Source: Dryocola clanedunensis (GTDB lineage: Bacteria; Pseudomonadota; Gammaproteobacteria; Enterobacterales; Enterobacteriaceae). Taken from it: a stretch of DNA of 64,000 nt. Shown piece after piece: positions 16,063 to 24,631 of the stretch. The notes beneath the pieces were generated by a model, which was given only the letters and a program-made list of their open reading frames with translations, was not told the DNA's origin and searched no databases. The position numbers and the translations under genes are program-made. Where the stretch lies: NCBI RefSeq assembly GCF_025215155.1, contig NZ_JALHAM010000106.1, one strand, 5' to 3'. Every line of letters starts with the position of its first letter. The first letter of the stretch is position 1.

Positions 16063-16719
16063 TTATTGTCCTGATAAATCACAGCCTAACTGGTGAAGGT
16101 CTCTTTCATTTTTCAGGTTTAATTTTTCCATTGCGCGCCGTTTATGCGTGCTGATTGTGCGAATATCTCTCCCCAGCTCTTCTGCAATGACACTGACACT
16201 TTTACCGTGGAAAAGTTTATCTAACACCTGAATTTCGCGAACCGTCAGTTTTTTCGGCAGTTCTTCCTTTATCATCATTTTAATCAGGGGGCTTAAGTCT
16301 GTCTCTTCTCCCTGAACCATTGACCTAATGAATAAATTTCTAAAAATCGTTATGGACTCATGACAGGATATAATTGCCCGTACATCCAGCGCCGAAAGAT
16401 AACTGAGTAGACGAGGATTCTTGTTACTGGTCAAAATAATCACAGAGGTTTCGGGCAGCATAAATTGTCTGGCGTGAAGGAGTGTCATCGCCTCAGCAAC
16501 CTGAGCTGGATAGTCGCTGATATCCAGTATGACTATCGAGCCCGGAGGAAGTGCTGTGACCAATGGAGGCGGCTCAAGGTGGCTCACCGTCAGGCACAGG
16601 GACTCCCTTTCCGCTATCTCACTGATACAGTGTTGCACACCAAGAGCAACGATTGCGCAAGGGATATTGATAGCCACATGGATATTGCTTTTTGGTTCTA
16701 AAATATTCATGCCAATCAT
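16063..16719 (-). CDS. LuxR-family transcriptional regulator, BglJ/YjjQ-like
   Basis: A 218-residue protein with a receiver-like N-terminal half lacking an obvious phospho-acceptor and a LuxR helix-turn-helix at about 155-210 (LTVREIQVLDKLFHGKSVSV). It precedes yjjQ by 19 bp and probably forms an operon with it. It occupies the place of bglJ in function but not in order, and the identity to BglJ is limited. Such proteins often pair with RcsB; this is inference. Confidence 0.7.
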   Translation of the reverse strand: MIGMNILEPKSNIHVAINIPCAIVALGVQHCISEIAERESLCLTVSHLEPPPLVTALPPGSIVILDISDYPAQVAEAMTLLHARQFMLPETSVIILTSNKNPRLLSYLSALDVRAIISCHESITIFRNLFIRSMVQGEETDLSPLIKMMIKEELPKKLTVREIQVLDKLFHGKSVSVIAEELGRDIRTISTHKRRAMEKLNLKNERDLHQLGCDLSGQ

Positions 16720-16959
16720 TTCTCGCCCAGGTTATTCTCTGCCAAACATATATATATTGCAGCTCATATTTATGACATCAATTAATATCAGCCACAAAAC
16801 CTGCGCACAATGTTAATTCATATTAACTGAGATTGAAATTGAAGAGTTAGCGCCATTATTGCCAACGGATAAAACAAATAGATGCAAGCTCCACTGAATA
16901 TAACATTAAGTACCAATACGTATAGTGGCGAATAAAAATAAAGAAGCGATTAATGTCAT

Positions 16960-17847
16960 CTAAAAATGCACAATAACCTGCTCAGCATCCCGGCGAAATG
17001 CTTTAGGTGTCGTGCCTACATAGCGGCGGAAAAAACGGGAGAAATAAGTCGCGTCGCTAAAACCAAGATAATCAGAAACCTGACTTATGGTCATACTCGT
17101 ATAGTGCAGGCTGCGTTTAGCTTCCAGCAGCAAACGCTGATTGATCACGTTTAGCGCGCTCTGGCCATGAAACTCCTGACAAAGATTATTGAGATGCACA
17201 CTCGAAAGCCCGATCACACCTGCATAGTGCGAAACAGGAAGATGGTCACGATAGTGGTTTTCAACCAGCTTATTGAACGAGCGGATCACCGCCCGCTTAC
17301 GCTCGATACGTACGCCACCGGGAAGCTCTGGCACATTTTGTCGGTTTAGCCAGACGAGCAGCGCACCAATTAACGAGTGAATCATCATATCGCGAGCCTC
17401 TGCCTCCCCTTCATATTCGCTCTGCAAAGTGCGAAACAGGGTATTTATCTGGCTGCGGGAATCGTTAACAGGTACGCACAGCGCTTTAGTCAGCACCTGT
17501 AACGGCTGCCCAAACTGCTGTTCAAATTGCGCAAGCAGCGGGGCAGAAAAAGAGAGAGAGTAACCCTGAGTCCCTGGTGAAAAGCGAAAACCATGCACGC
17601 AGAGCGCAGGGACAACCTGGATACACGCCTGCTCTATGTGATGGATCGTCCCTTCAATCTCGACCTCAGCCTGGCCTTTGTGGAGATAGAGTAACTGCAC
17701 CAGGTCCGCATGCTGATGGACGCGGATATGCCATTCATACAGGCTGCTGCGGCTGTGAATTGACTCGCAGTGCAGCAAATCCCGGGTTGGCCAGTTCAGG
17801 TTCTCGCCATACAATTTAAAGACGGGGATCGAATTATTCAGGCTCAT
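16960..17847 (-). CDS. pobR: AraC-family activator of 4-hydroxybenzoate hydroxylase
   Basis: A 295-residue AraC/XylS regulator: N-terminal cupin-like effector domain (about 30-110) and C-terminal double helix-turn-helix (about 190-290) with the family signature GFSDATYFSRFFRRYVGTTP. It lies directly downstream of pobA in the same direction, so the role as 4-hydroxybenzoate-responsive activator of pobA follows from context and resemblance to PobR. Unlike in Acinetobacter, it is not divergent from pobA. Confidence 0.8.
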   Translation of the reverse strand: MSLNNSIPVFKLYGENLNWPTRDLLHCESIHSRSSLYEWHIRVHQHADLVQLLYLHKGQAEVEIEGTIHHIEQACIQVVPALCVHGFRFSPGTQGYSLSFSAPLLAQFEQQFGQPLQVLTKALCVPVNDSRSQINTLFRTLQSEYEGEAEARDMMIHSLIGALLVWLNRQNVPELPGGVRIERKRAVIRSFNKLVENHYRDHLPVSHYAGVIGLSSVHLNNLCQEFHGQSALNVINQRLLLEAKRSLHYTSMTISQVSDYLGFSDATYFSRFFRRYVGTTPKAFRRDAEQVIVHF

Positions 17848-17948
17848 CTCACGCTCGCATTCGGTTCAAGGCTGAGGCCAGCCCCCAAATAAGTGTAGTT
17901 CATTCAATACGTTTAATGCGTTTGCCAATCCGGCTGCAGCAAAAGCCC

Positions 17949-19133
17949 TCAGCGAACCTCTTCGAACGGCAGGCCAACATAGTTCTCTGCGATTGTCGTC
18001 AAACCCGCGCGGGAGCCGAGATAATATTCCCGGTCGGCCTGCTGCATTTTACGGTCAAATTCGTTTTGACCCGCAAAGTCATGCAGAAGATTGGTCATAA
18101 ACCAGCTAAATCTCTCCCCTTTCCAGACGCGCCTGAGCGCCATCGGCGAATAGCTTTCCAGTAAATCCCTGCGCCCTTCAAAATAAACCTTACGCAAAAT
18201 GCGGTAGAGATAATTCACATCCGAGGCGGCAAGATTCAGCCCTTTTGCCCCGGTGGGGGGAACGATATGTGCCGCATCACCGACGAGGAAAAGGTTTCCG
18301 TACTGCATGGGTTCAACAACAAAACTGCGCAGCGGCGCAATACTTTTTTCAAGTGAGTGACCAGTCACTAACTTGTCAGCCAGCGCCTGAGGGAGCCGCC
18401 GCTTCAGCTCTGACCAGAATCGGTCGTCAGACCAGGCCTCGACACCGTCCGTCAGCGGCACCTGCAAATAGTAGCGGCTTCTGGTTAGTGAGCGCTGACT
18501 ACATAAAACAAAGCCCCGCTCATGATGCGCGTAAATCAGCTCGTGATTGACTGGAGGAGTGTCGGACAACAGCCCCAGCCAGCCGAAGGGATAGACGCGC
18601 TCATATTCACGCAGAATATCTCCGGGAATTGCCTGCCGCGAAACACCGTGGAAACCATCGCACCCGGCGATAAAGTCGCAATCGATGCGGCAGGTTTCTC
18701 CATGCTTTTCAAAAGTGACGTAAGGCGAGTCACCTTTTAAATCGAACAGCTGCACGTTGCCAACGTTGTAAAACGAGACGCCTTCCGCTTCCCTCCGCGC
18801 TTCCATCAAATCACGTGTGACTTCGGTCTGCCCATAAACCATTACCGTCTTGCCCCCTGTCAGCTCCTTGAGCGGAACGGGGATGCGCCTGCCGTCAAAA
18901 AGGAACTCAACACCCTCATGCACCAGCCCTTCGGCATCCATACGCTTAGCGACGCCAGCCTCACGCAGTAAATCGACAGTCCCCTGTTCAAGAATGCCCG
19001 CGCGGATGCGTTCCAGCACGTAGTCCGGGGACTGTCGCTCAAGGATCACATTGCCAATCCCTGCGTTTTGAAGCAGCTGTCCCAGCAGCAGACCAGAAGG
19101 TCCGGCACCAATAATCACCACCTGAGTTTTCAT
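17949..19133 (-). CDS. pobA: 4-hydroxybenzoate 3-monooxygenase
   Basis: The 394-residue flavoprotein has the FAD-binding GAGPSGLLLG (residues 9-18), the DG motif CDGFHGVSR near 160 and the second FAD motif GDAAHIVPPTGAKGLN near 285, all as in Pseudomonas PobA, whose length it equals. It converts 4-hydroxybenzoate and NADPH to protocatechuate in the cytoplasm. The protocatechuate ring-cleavage genes are not in the window; a PcaK-like importer is 1.5 kb away. Confidence 0.95.
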   Translation of the reverse strand: MKTQVVIIGAGPSGLLLGQLLQNAGIGNVILERQSPDYVLERIRAGILEQGTVDLLREAGVAKRMDAEGLVHEGVEFLFDGRRIPVPLKELTGGKTVMVYGQTEVTRDLMEARREAEGVSFYNVGNVQLFDLKGDSPYVTFEKHGETCRIDCDFIAGCDGFHGVSRQAIPGDILREYERVYPFGWLGLLSDTPPVNHELIYAHHERGFVLCSQRSLTRSRYYLQVPLTDGVEAWSDDRFWSELKRRLPQALADKLVTGHSLEKSIAPLRSFVVEPMQYGNLFLVGDAAHIVPPTGAKGLNLAASDVNYLYRILRKVYFEGRRDLLESYSPMALRRVWKGERFSWFMTNLLHDFAGQNEFDRKMQQADREYYLGSRAGLTTIAENYVGLPFEEVR

Positions 19134-19433
19134 AGGGCTTGCTCACTCATCGTTATGTTGTAATTTTGTTTTAAGTTTGTTTTTAAAATGTATTCACCTG
19201 CATTTTTGCCAGCCTGACGGTTAAAAAGAAGGCCAATAACTGACTAAAACGTGCACTTTTCGAAAATTACTCAGAAGTGAGGGCGGGCTCAAACTTTAGT
19301 GAAATCGCGCACCAGCTGAGCTATGTGAGCAAAGATTGATCTGGCACGTCAGAGCGTGGGTGGGGGGTTATGTTACTAATGAGAGGCTTTTATTTGAGCA
19401 TTTCGCTCCTTATTTCATCCTCCAGGGTAAAGC
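19134..19433. other. Divergent pobA / yjjP intergenic region
   Basis: Three hundred bases carry both promoters. No gene is seen. A T-rich tract near 19150-19195 lies just upstream of pobA and G-rich tracts precede yjjP. I could not define a PobR site. Confidence 0.4.
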
Positions 19434-20210
19434 ATGCAGACAGAAACTCACATGCAGCGGGAAGCCACCCGGTTATCTATTCAGTGCGCCCTTTTTTTAT
19501 TGCAGCACGGCGCTGAAAGCGCACTGGTCGAAGAGCTGTCCACCCGCCTGGGTCTGGCGCTGGGCATGGACAGCGTGGAAAGCTCTATTTCGGCTAATGC
19601 TATCGTCCTGAGTACCATTAAAGACAGCCACTGCCTGACAACCACACGGAAAAATGTCGATCGCGGCATCAACATGCACGTCGTCACCGAGGTGCAGCAT
19701 ATTGTGATCATGACCGAACATAAGCTGTTGGATCATAAAGATGTGCAGAAGCGCTTTGCCCATATCAAGCCGCTGCGCTATCCGCGCTGGCTGGTGGTGC
19801 TGATGGTCGGTCTCTCCTGCGGCTGTTTTTGTCAGCTCAACGGCGGCGGCTGGGACGGGGCGTTTGTCACTTTTATTGCCAGCACGCTGGCGATGTCCGT
19901 ACGGCAAATACTCACCCAGCGTCACCTTCACCCGCAGATCAACTTTTGTATCACGGCATTCGTGGCGACCACCGTTTCCGGCTTGCTGATCGCCAAAGGG
20001 CCGTTTGCCAGTACCTCTAATATCGCCATGGCGGCCAGCGTGCTGCTGCTGGTACCCGGCTTTCCGCTAATCAATGCCGTGGCCGACATGTTTAAAGGCC
20101 ATGTGAATACCGGCCTTGCGCGCTGGGCGATGGCCAGCCTGCTGACGCTTGCAACCTGTATCGGCGTCATCATGGCAATGTCTCTGTGGGGGCTGCGCGG
20201 ATGGGTGTAG
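19434..20210 (+). CDS. yjjP: ThrE-family exporter subunit YjjP
   Basis: A 258-residue protein closely similar to E. coli YjjP. The N-terminal soluble part (about 1-110, with FLLQHGAESALVEELS near residue 18) is followed by about five membrane segments. Together with YjjB it forms a two-part exporter proposed to move succinate in E. coli; the pair is homologous to the threonine/serine exporter ThrE. It overlaps yjjB by 10 bp. Confidence 0.93.
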   Translation: MQTETHMQREATRLSIQCALFLLQHGAESALVEELSTRLGLALGMDSVESSISANAIVLSTIKDSHCLTTTRKNVDRGINMHVVTEVQHIVIMTEHKLLDHKDVQKRFAHIKPLRYPRWLVVLMVGLSCGCFCQLNGGGWDGAFVTFIASTLAMSVRQILTQRHLHPQINFCITAFVATTVSGLLIAKGPFASTSNIAMAASVLLLVPGFPLINAVADMFKGHVNTGLARWAMASLLTLATCIGVIMAMSLWGLRGWV

Positions 20211-20674
20211 CTGATTTTATTCTGGCACTCTTGCAGGACATGGCGCTGGCGGCAATTCCGGCGGCCGGCTTCGCGATGGTGTTCAACGTCCCACGTCGGG
20301 CGTTGCCCTACTGCGCATTGCTGGGGGCGATTGGCCACGGTTCACGCATGGCGCTGATGGCGGCAGGAATTAATATTGAATGGAGCTCGTTCGTTGCCGC
20401 CATTCTAATCGGCACAATCGGTATTCAGTGGTCACGCTGGTATCTCGCGCACCCGAAAGTCTTCACCGTTGCGGCGGTTATCCCGATGTTTCCCGGTATT
20501 TCCGCCTATACCGCAATGATATCCGCCGTAAAGATGAGTCATTTCGGCTACAGCGAAGACCTGATGATACTGCTGATGACTAACTTCCTGAAGGCGTCGT
20601 TTATCGTGGGCGCGCTTTCCATCGGCCTCTCCCTGCCGGGCCTGTGGCTCTATCGCAAGCGCCCACGTGTGTAA
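20201..20674 (+). CDS. yjjB: ThrE-family exporter subunit YjjB
   Basis: 157 residues from the ATG at 20201 (MGVADFIL), equal to E. coli YjjB; an in-frame ATG five codons earlier is less likely. It has four to five membrane segments, with GAIGHGSRM and MFPGISAYTAMIS conserved. It is the small membrane half of the YjjPB exporter. In E. coli dnaT and dnaC follow; here the next gene is a convergent aromatic acid transporter. Confidence 0.93.
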   Translation: MGVADFILALLQDMALAAIPAAGFAMVFNVPRRALPYCALLGAIGHGSRMALMAAGINIEWSSFVAAILIGTIGIQWSRWYLAHPKVFTVAAVIPMFPGISAYTAMISAVKMSHFGYSEDLMILLMTNFLKASFIVGALSIGLSLPGLWLYRKRPRV

Positions 20675-20680
20675 CACAAC

Positions 20681-22060
20681 TTACTCCCTCTCCCTCAGTG
20701 AGAGGGCTGGGGTGAAGGTGGCCTTCTCAGCGGAATCGTTACTTTCAGCCTCCCGCTTTCCCTTAGCAAAAATAGCCACCGCAGTGATCATGGCCGGCAC
20801 GGCAAGAATAAAGAATACCGTCTGGAACGAGAGGCCCAGGGACATCATTTCCGCACCGGCAAAAGCGCTCAGAATGGCCCCGATGCGTCCGATACCATGC
20901 ATCCAGCTCGATCCCGTCGCGCGGGCTTCCGTCGGGTAGAAACTGGCAGAAAGCGCGTTCATTCCGGTATTCGCTCCGTTGAGACAGGAGCCGCAGAAAA
21001 ATGCCAGCACCCCCAGCAGCATAAAACTATGCCCCGCCAGGCCAATCACAATCGTCATGCCGCCGCCGGTGGCGTACATCAATCCGAGCGCCCAGTGCGG
21101 GTTAATCCTGTCCATCAACCAACCGGCAAACAGCGAACCAATGGTGCCCCCAGCCTGATAAAGCGCGGCGATCACCGCGGCCTGAGCCACCGTCAGCCCA
21201 ATCTGATTGACCATTGACGGCAGCCAGCTCCCCAGCACGTAGACCAGGAACAGGCCCATAAAATAGCCCAGCCACAGCATCAGGGTGCCAAAGCGGTACT
21301 GCCCCGACATAACAATCGCTATCGAGCCACGCTTCACCGCAGGCGGCGGCGGGATCATAAACTCGCTGTCCGCCTTCACAACGCCGGGATACAGCTTTGC
21401 CACAATCTGGCGAATGCAGTGCTGCTCTGCTCGTTTACTGACCAGAAACCGCACGGACTCTGGCAGCTTCCACATCAGCAGGGGAACAAACAGCAGCGGC
21501 AATACGCCGCCCAGCGCCATCAGTGAATGCCAGCCCAGATGGGGGATCATCCACGATGCCGCAAATCCGCCGCTCGCCGCGCCAAAGGTAAAGCCGCAGA
21601 ATATCACCGTGATGAGAAATGAGCGTTTCTTCTCCGGCGCGTATTCCGACACCAGCGTGCCCATATTGGGCATTGCCGCCCCAAGCCCCAGTCCGGTCAT
21701 AAAGCGGAAGAAAATCATTTGTTCAACGTTGTGGGAAAAGGCGGTAGCAATGGTCCAGAAGCCAAAGAAAAACACGCTGTTGATGATTATCTTCTTACGC
21801 CCCAGCCAGTCGGCCAGCGGCCCGGACAGCATCGCCCCCAGCGCCAGACCAATAAGCGCTGCGCTGATGACAAAACCCAGCTCATGGTTGGTGACACCCC
21901 AGCTCGTCTTCAGCACCGGCGCGATAAACCCCATAATGGCGATATCAAATCCGTCGAGGGCAATCACGCAGAACCCCAGCAGCACAATCAGTTTCTGGTA
22001 GCGACCCAGCGGGCTGTGATCGATTAACTCTCTTACATCCATGACTTTTATATCCGACAT
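20681..22060 (-). CDS. pcaK: Aromatic acid:H+ symporter, PcaK-like
   Basis: 459 residues from the ATG at 22060 (MSDIKVMD), with GGAGAA upstream; an in-frame start at 22114 is weak. It is a 12-segment MFS protein of the AAHS family with the loop motif GPLADWLGRKK near residue 78 and the DGFD motif in the first membrane segment, both needed for 4-hydroxybenzoate uptake in PcaK. The substrate is inferred from pobA nearby. Its last residues (TPALSLRERE) are encoded by a dispersed palindromic repeat. Confidence 0.82.
   Translation of the reverse strand: MSDIKVMDVRELIDHSPLGRYQKLIVLLGFCVIALDGFDIAIMGFIAPVLKTSWGVTNHELGFVISAALIGLALGAMLSGPLADWLGRKKIIINSVFFFGFWTIATAFSHNVEQMIFFRFMTGLGLGAAMPNMGTLVSEYAPEKKRSFLITVIFCGFTFGAASGGFAASWMIPHLGWHSLMALGGVLPLLFVPLLMWKLPESVRFLVSKRAEQHCIRQIVAKLYPGVVKADSEFMIPPPPAVKRGSIAIVMSGQYRFGTLMLWLGYFMGLFLVYVLGSWLPSMVNQIGLTVAQAAVIAALYQAGGTIGSLFAGWLMDRINPHWALGLMYATGGGMTIVIGLAGHSFMLLGVLAFFCGSCLNGANTGMNALSASFYPTEARATGSSWMHGIGRIGAILSAFAGAEMMSLGLSFQTVFFILAVPAMITAVAIFAKGKREAESNDSAEKATFTPALSLRERE
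20683..20722. repeat. Dispersed CCCTCTCCCTC-type palindrome
   Basis: ACTCCCTCTCCCTCAGTGAG followed by AGGGCTGGGGTGA is a common enterobacterial intergenic palindrome. It overlaps the last codons of the PcaK-like gene and probably ends transcription between the convergent yjjB and pcaK. Confidence 0.7.
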
Positions 22061-22271
22061 AAAGATTCTCCGCGCCGTGGAAAGGCGCCACGTCAGTGAT
22101 AGTATTCGCAACACGACACCCGGGAACAGTAGAAGTTAGTGTATAAGCACAAGCATCGCGCTGGGTTGGATCACATTTTTTAAACATATTGTTCACAAAA
22201 CGAACCTTATGATTCAATAACCAACTCCCGGTTATATAATAACTTTTTAGATTTATTCAGAAGGAGCCAGC

Positions 22272-22913
22272 ATGGAAAGCCACGAGATCTATCTCCCTGA
22301 ACGCTTTGAAGAGGCGAGCCTGAAGGAGAAAATCTTTTTTAGTGCCATTGAGCTATTTGCTGAATTTGGCCTTAACGGCGCACGCATGGAGCAGATCGCC
22401 GAAAAAGCCGGTACCACAAAGCGCATGGTGGTTTATCACTTTAAGAACAAAGAGCTGCTGTATATCCAGGTGCTGGAATACGTCTATACCCAAATTCGTA
22501 GCGCAGAACGCAGGCTGAATCTTGCCGACCTGCCCCCTGTAGAAGCCATGGTACAGCTGGTTGAGTGGACGTTTGATTTCCACGCCAACAACCCGGATTT
22601 CATTCGCATCATCTGCATGGAGAACATGCAGCGCGGGCGCTTTGTGAAAGAGTCCACCTGGCTGCGTGAGGTGAACCGCAGTGCGTTAACGCTGCTGGAG
22701 GACGTGCTAAGCCGCGGCCAGGCTGCGCATCTGTTCAGCAAATCGATTAACGCCAAAGACGTTCACCGTCTGATCAGTAGCTTTAGCTTCCACCATGTCG
22801 CCAACAGCTATACGTTTTCGAATCTTTTTGAAGAGGGTGCCGATCCGGCGCAGAACACAGCCCATTATCGTGAAATGGCGGTAAAAGTGGTACTGAGATA
22901 TATCGGGCCATAG
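22272..22913 (+). CDS. TetR-family regulator divergent from pcaK
   Basis: A 213-residue protein with an N-terminal TetR helix-turn-helix (about residues 22-68, MEQIAEKAGTTKRMVVYHFK) and a C-terminal ligand domain similar to that of RutR-like regulators. AAGGAG precedes the start. Its divergent placement suggests it controls the PcaK-like transporter. The 211-bp gap holds the shared promoter region with an imperfect AACC..GGTT repeat near 22219-22236. The ligand is unknown. Confidence 0.82.
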   Translation: MESHEIYLPERFEEASLKEKIFFSAIELFAEFGLNGARMEQIAEKAGTTKRMVVYHFKNKELLYIQVLEYVYTQIRSAERRLNLADLPPVEAMVQLVEWTFDFHANNPDFIRIICMENMQRGRFVKESTWLREVNRSALTLLEDVLSRGQAAHLFSKSINAKDVHRLISSFSFHHVANSYTFSNLFEEGADPAQNTAHYREMAVKVVLRYIGP

Positions 22914-22997
22914 AGATTAGGAACTCTCTACATCCGTCCGTTCGCCGCAAGACGTTATACTCGAGAGCTGATGGCTCTAACGAAAGGGAATAACAAG

Positions 22998-23504
22998 ATG
23001 AAAGCAAGCAAAGTAATCTGCGCTCTGGCGCTGGCATCATCGGTACTTACAGGCCAGGCGTTGGCGGCAAGCTGGCAGGATCAGCTCTCCAGCGCAGCGA
23101 GTGAACTGAGCAACAGCAGCGGCACAGCCTCCACCGCGGGCACCGCAAGCAGCGGCTTGTCCCTCTCTACGCTGACCGGGCTGCTGAACGGTGGCAACCA
23201 GGCGCTTAGCGCCAACAGCATGACCAACGCAGCGGGCGTGATGGAATACTGCGCGAAGAACAAGCTGGCGTCCGCCACCAGCACTGAAAATTTGAAAAGC
23301 CAGCTGATGAACAAGCTCGGCATGGAAGACACCGCGAAGGCGGTTGAGAAACCGGATTACAACCAGGGGCTGATGGGCCTGCTGAATACCGGCAAAGGCC
23401 AGCAGCTGGATCTGACCACCATCGGCAGCTCGCCGCTGGCGGAAAAGGTGAAAACCAAAGCCTGCGATATGGTACTGAAGCAGGCGGCTAACTTCGTTTC
23501 ATAA
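22998..23504 (+). CDS. yjjA: DUF2501 exported protein YjjA
   Basis: 168 residues from the ATG at 22998; an in-frame start at 22971 would precede the ribosome site. A signal peptide (about 1-23, ending GQALA) leads into a serine/glycine/alanine-rich domain with two conserved cysteines (YCAKN near residue 86 and KACDMVLKQ near the end). Function is unknown. In E. coli the gene follows dnaTC; here it stands alone with no dna genes before it. Confidence 0.85.
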   Translation: MKASKVICALALASSVLTGQALAASWQDQLSSAASELSNSSGTASTAGTASSGLSLSTLTGLLNGGNQALSANSMTNAAGVMEYCAKNKLASATSTENLKSQLMNKLGMEDTAKAVEKPDYNQGLMGLLNTGKGQQLDLTTIGSSPLAEKVKTKACDMVLKQAANFVS

Positions 23505-23524
23505 TCCGTTTTGCGCGTAAAAAT

Positions 23525-23592
23525 GGTGGGTGTCGCTGCCGCTTATCCACCCTACCTGGTTCGTAGGTCGGATAAGCGCAGCGTCATCCGAC
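23525..23592. repeat. BIME (paired REP elements)
   Basis: Two inverted REP units (CTTATCCACCCTAC and GTAGGTCGGATAAGCG plus GCGTCATCCGAC) lie between the convergent yjjA and gfrF. Confidence 0.85.
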
Positions 23593-23599
23593 ATGGTTG

Positions 23600-24610
23600 T
23601 TAATAGTCGAACTGACGGTAATAGCGTCGGATATCCAGGCTGTGCCCAGTGTAATGTTCAAAATGAGCGGCCAGCCTGTCCACCAGCAGGGTTGAGGCCA
23701 CGCACGGCGCCATTATCCAGCGGAACTCATCGTCAATGCCGTTAAGCGCAAATTCACGAGGATCGATAACCACCAGATCGTCGGTGATCTTGCTGGCAAA
23801 GGCCTCCACTCGATCGTCGAGCGCGCGGCACTTCCCTCCCCCCTTCACCAGAAACAGCGGCACGTCTTTTTCCAGCAGCTCCAGTGTCCCGTGGAAAAAC
23901 TCCGCTGAACTAACCGATTTGGTTCGTTTCCACTGCATCTCTTCCAGAATACACATTGAGAACAGATAGACCTCGCCCCACATCTCGGCCCCGCCGATCC
24001 ACATCATGTACTCCGCGTTATGGTAGCGGCTGGCAATCTCGTCGGCGCGATCGTTAAATTTGCGTTTAGCCTGTAACAGATTTTCCGGCAGCAGCTCCAG
24101 CTGGCCTGCAAAACGATCGTAGCCGCTGAACTCCCCGTTGAGCGCGACCAGGCGGAAGAACAGCCAGTACAGCAGCATGTATTCAAACTCCACGCCGTTT
24201 TTGTGCTGCATCGGGATGTGCCAGGTTGCCGCTTCGGCCAGCGGCGAGTCCGCATTTTTAGTGATAGCCACCACGCGAATACCCTGCTCCTTGCACCAGC
24301 GGGCAATCGCCACCGACTCTTTGGTATCGCCCGATTTTGAAAGCGTAATCACCAGCGAGTCTTGAGTGAGCTTTTTATTTCCCTTAGAGATTAACTCCGC
24401 CGCCTGCTCGGTATAAACCGGCAGCGCGGTCACCTCTTTGGCAAACTCCTGCATAGCCATCATCGGGGCCAGCGAACCGCCTACCGAGGCAAAAAAGATA
24501 TTCTTAAAACCGGCGGCGTGAATATTTTCGGCCACCTGCTCGGCAATTTTACGCGCAGAGATAATGTCACGAGCACTGGTCAAGTACTCGTCCTGATTAA
24601 AACCTAACAT
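23600..24610 (-). CDS. gfrF: Fructoselysine-6-phosphate deglycase
   Basis: A 336-residue double-SIS sugar isomerase closely resembling Salmonella GfrF and E. coli FrlB. SIS motifs include ASVGGSLAP near residue 41 and LSKSGDTKESV near 89. It splits fructoselysine-6-phosphate to lysine and glucose-6-phosphate in the cytoplasm. Last gene of the gfr operon, 21 bp after gfrE. Confidence 0.85.
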   Translation of the reverse strand: MLGFNQDEYLTSARDIISARKIAEQVAENIHAAGFKNIFFASVGGSLAPMMAMQEFAKEVTALPVYTEQAAELISKGNKKLTQDSLVITLSKSGDTKESVAIARWCKEQGIRVVAITKNADSPLAEAATWHIPMQHKNGVEFEYMLLYWLFFRLVALNGEFSGYDRFAGQLELLPENLLQAKRKFNDRADEIASRYHNAEYMMWIGGAEMWGEVYLFSMCILEEMQWKRTKSVSSAEFFHGTLELLEKDVPLFLVKGGGKCRALDDRVEAFASKITDDLVVIDPREFALNGIDDEFRWIMAPCVASTLLVDRLAAHFEHYTGHSLDIRRYYRQFDY

Positions 24611-24631
24611 AGCTATTCTCCTGAAAAGGAA

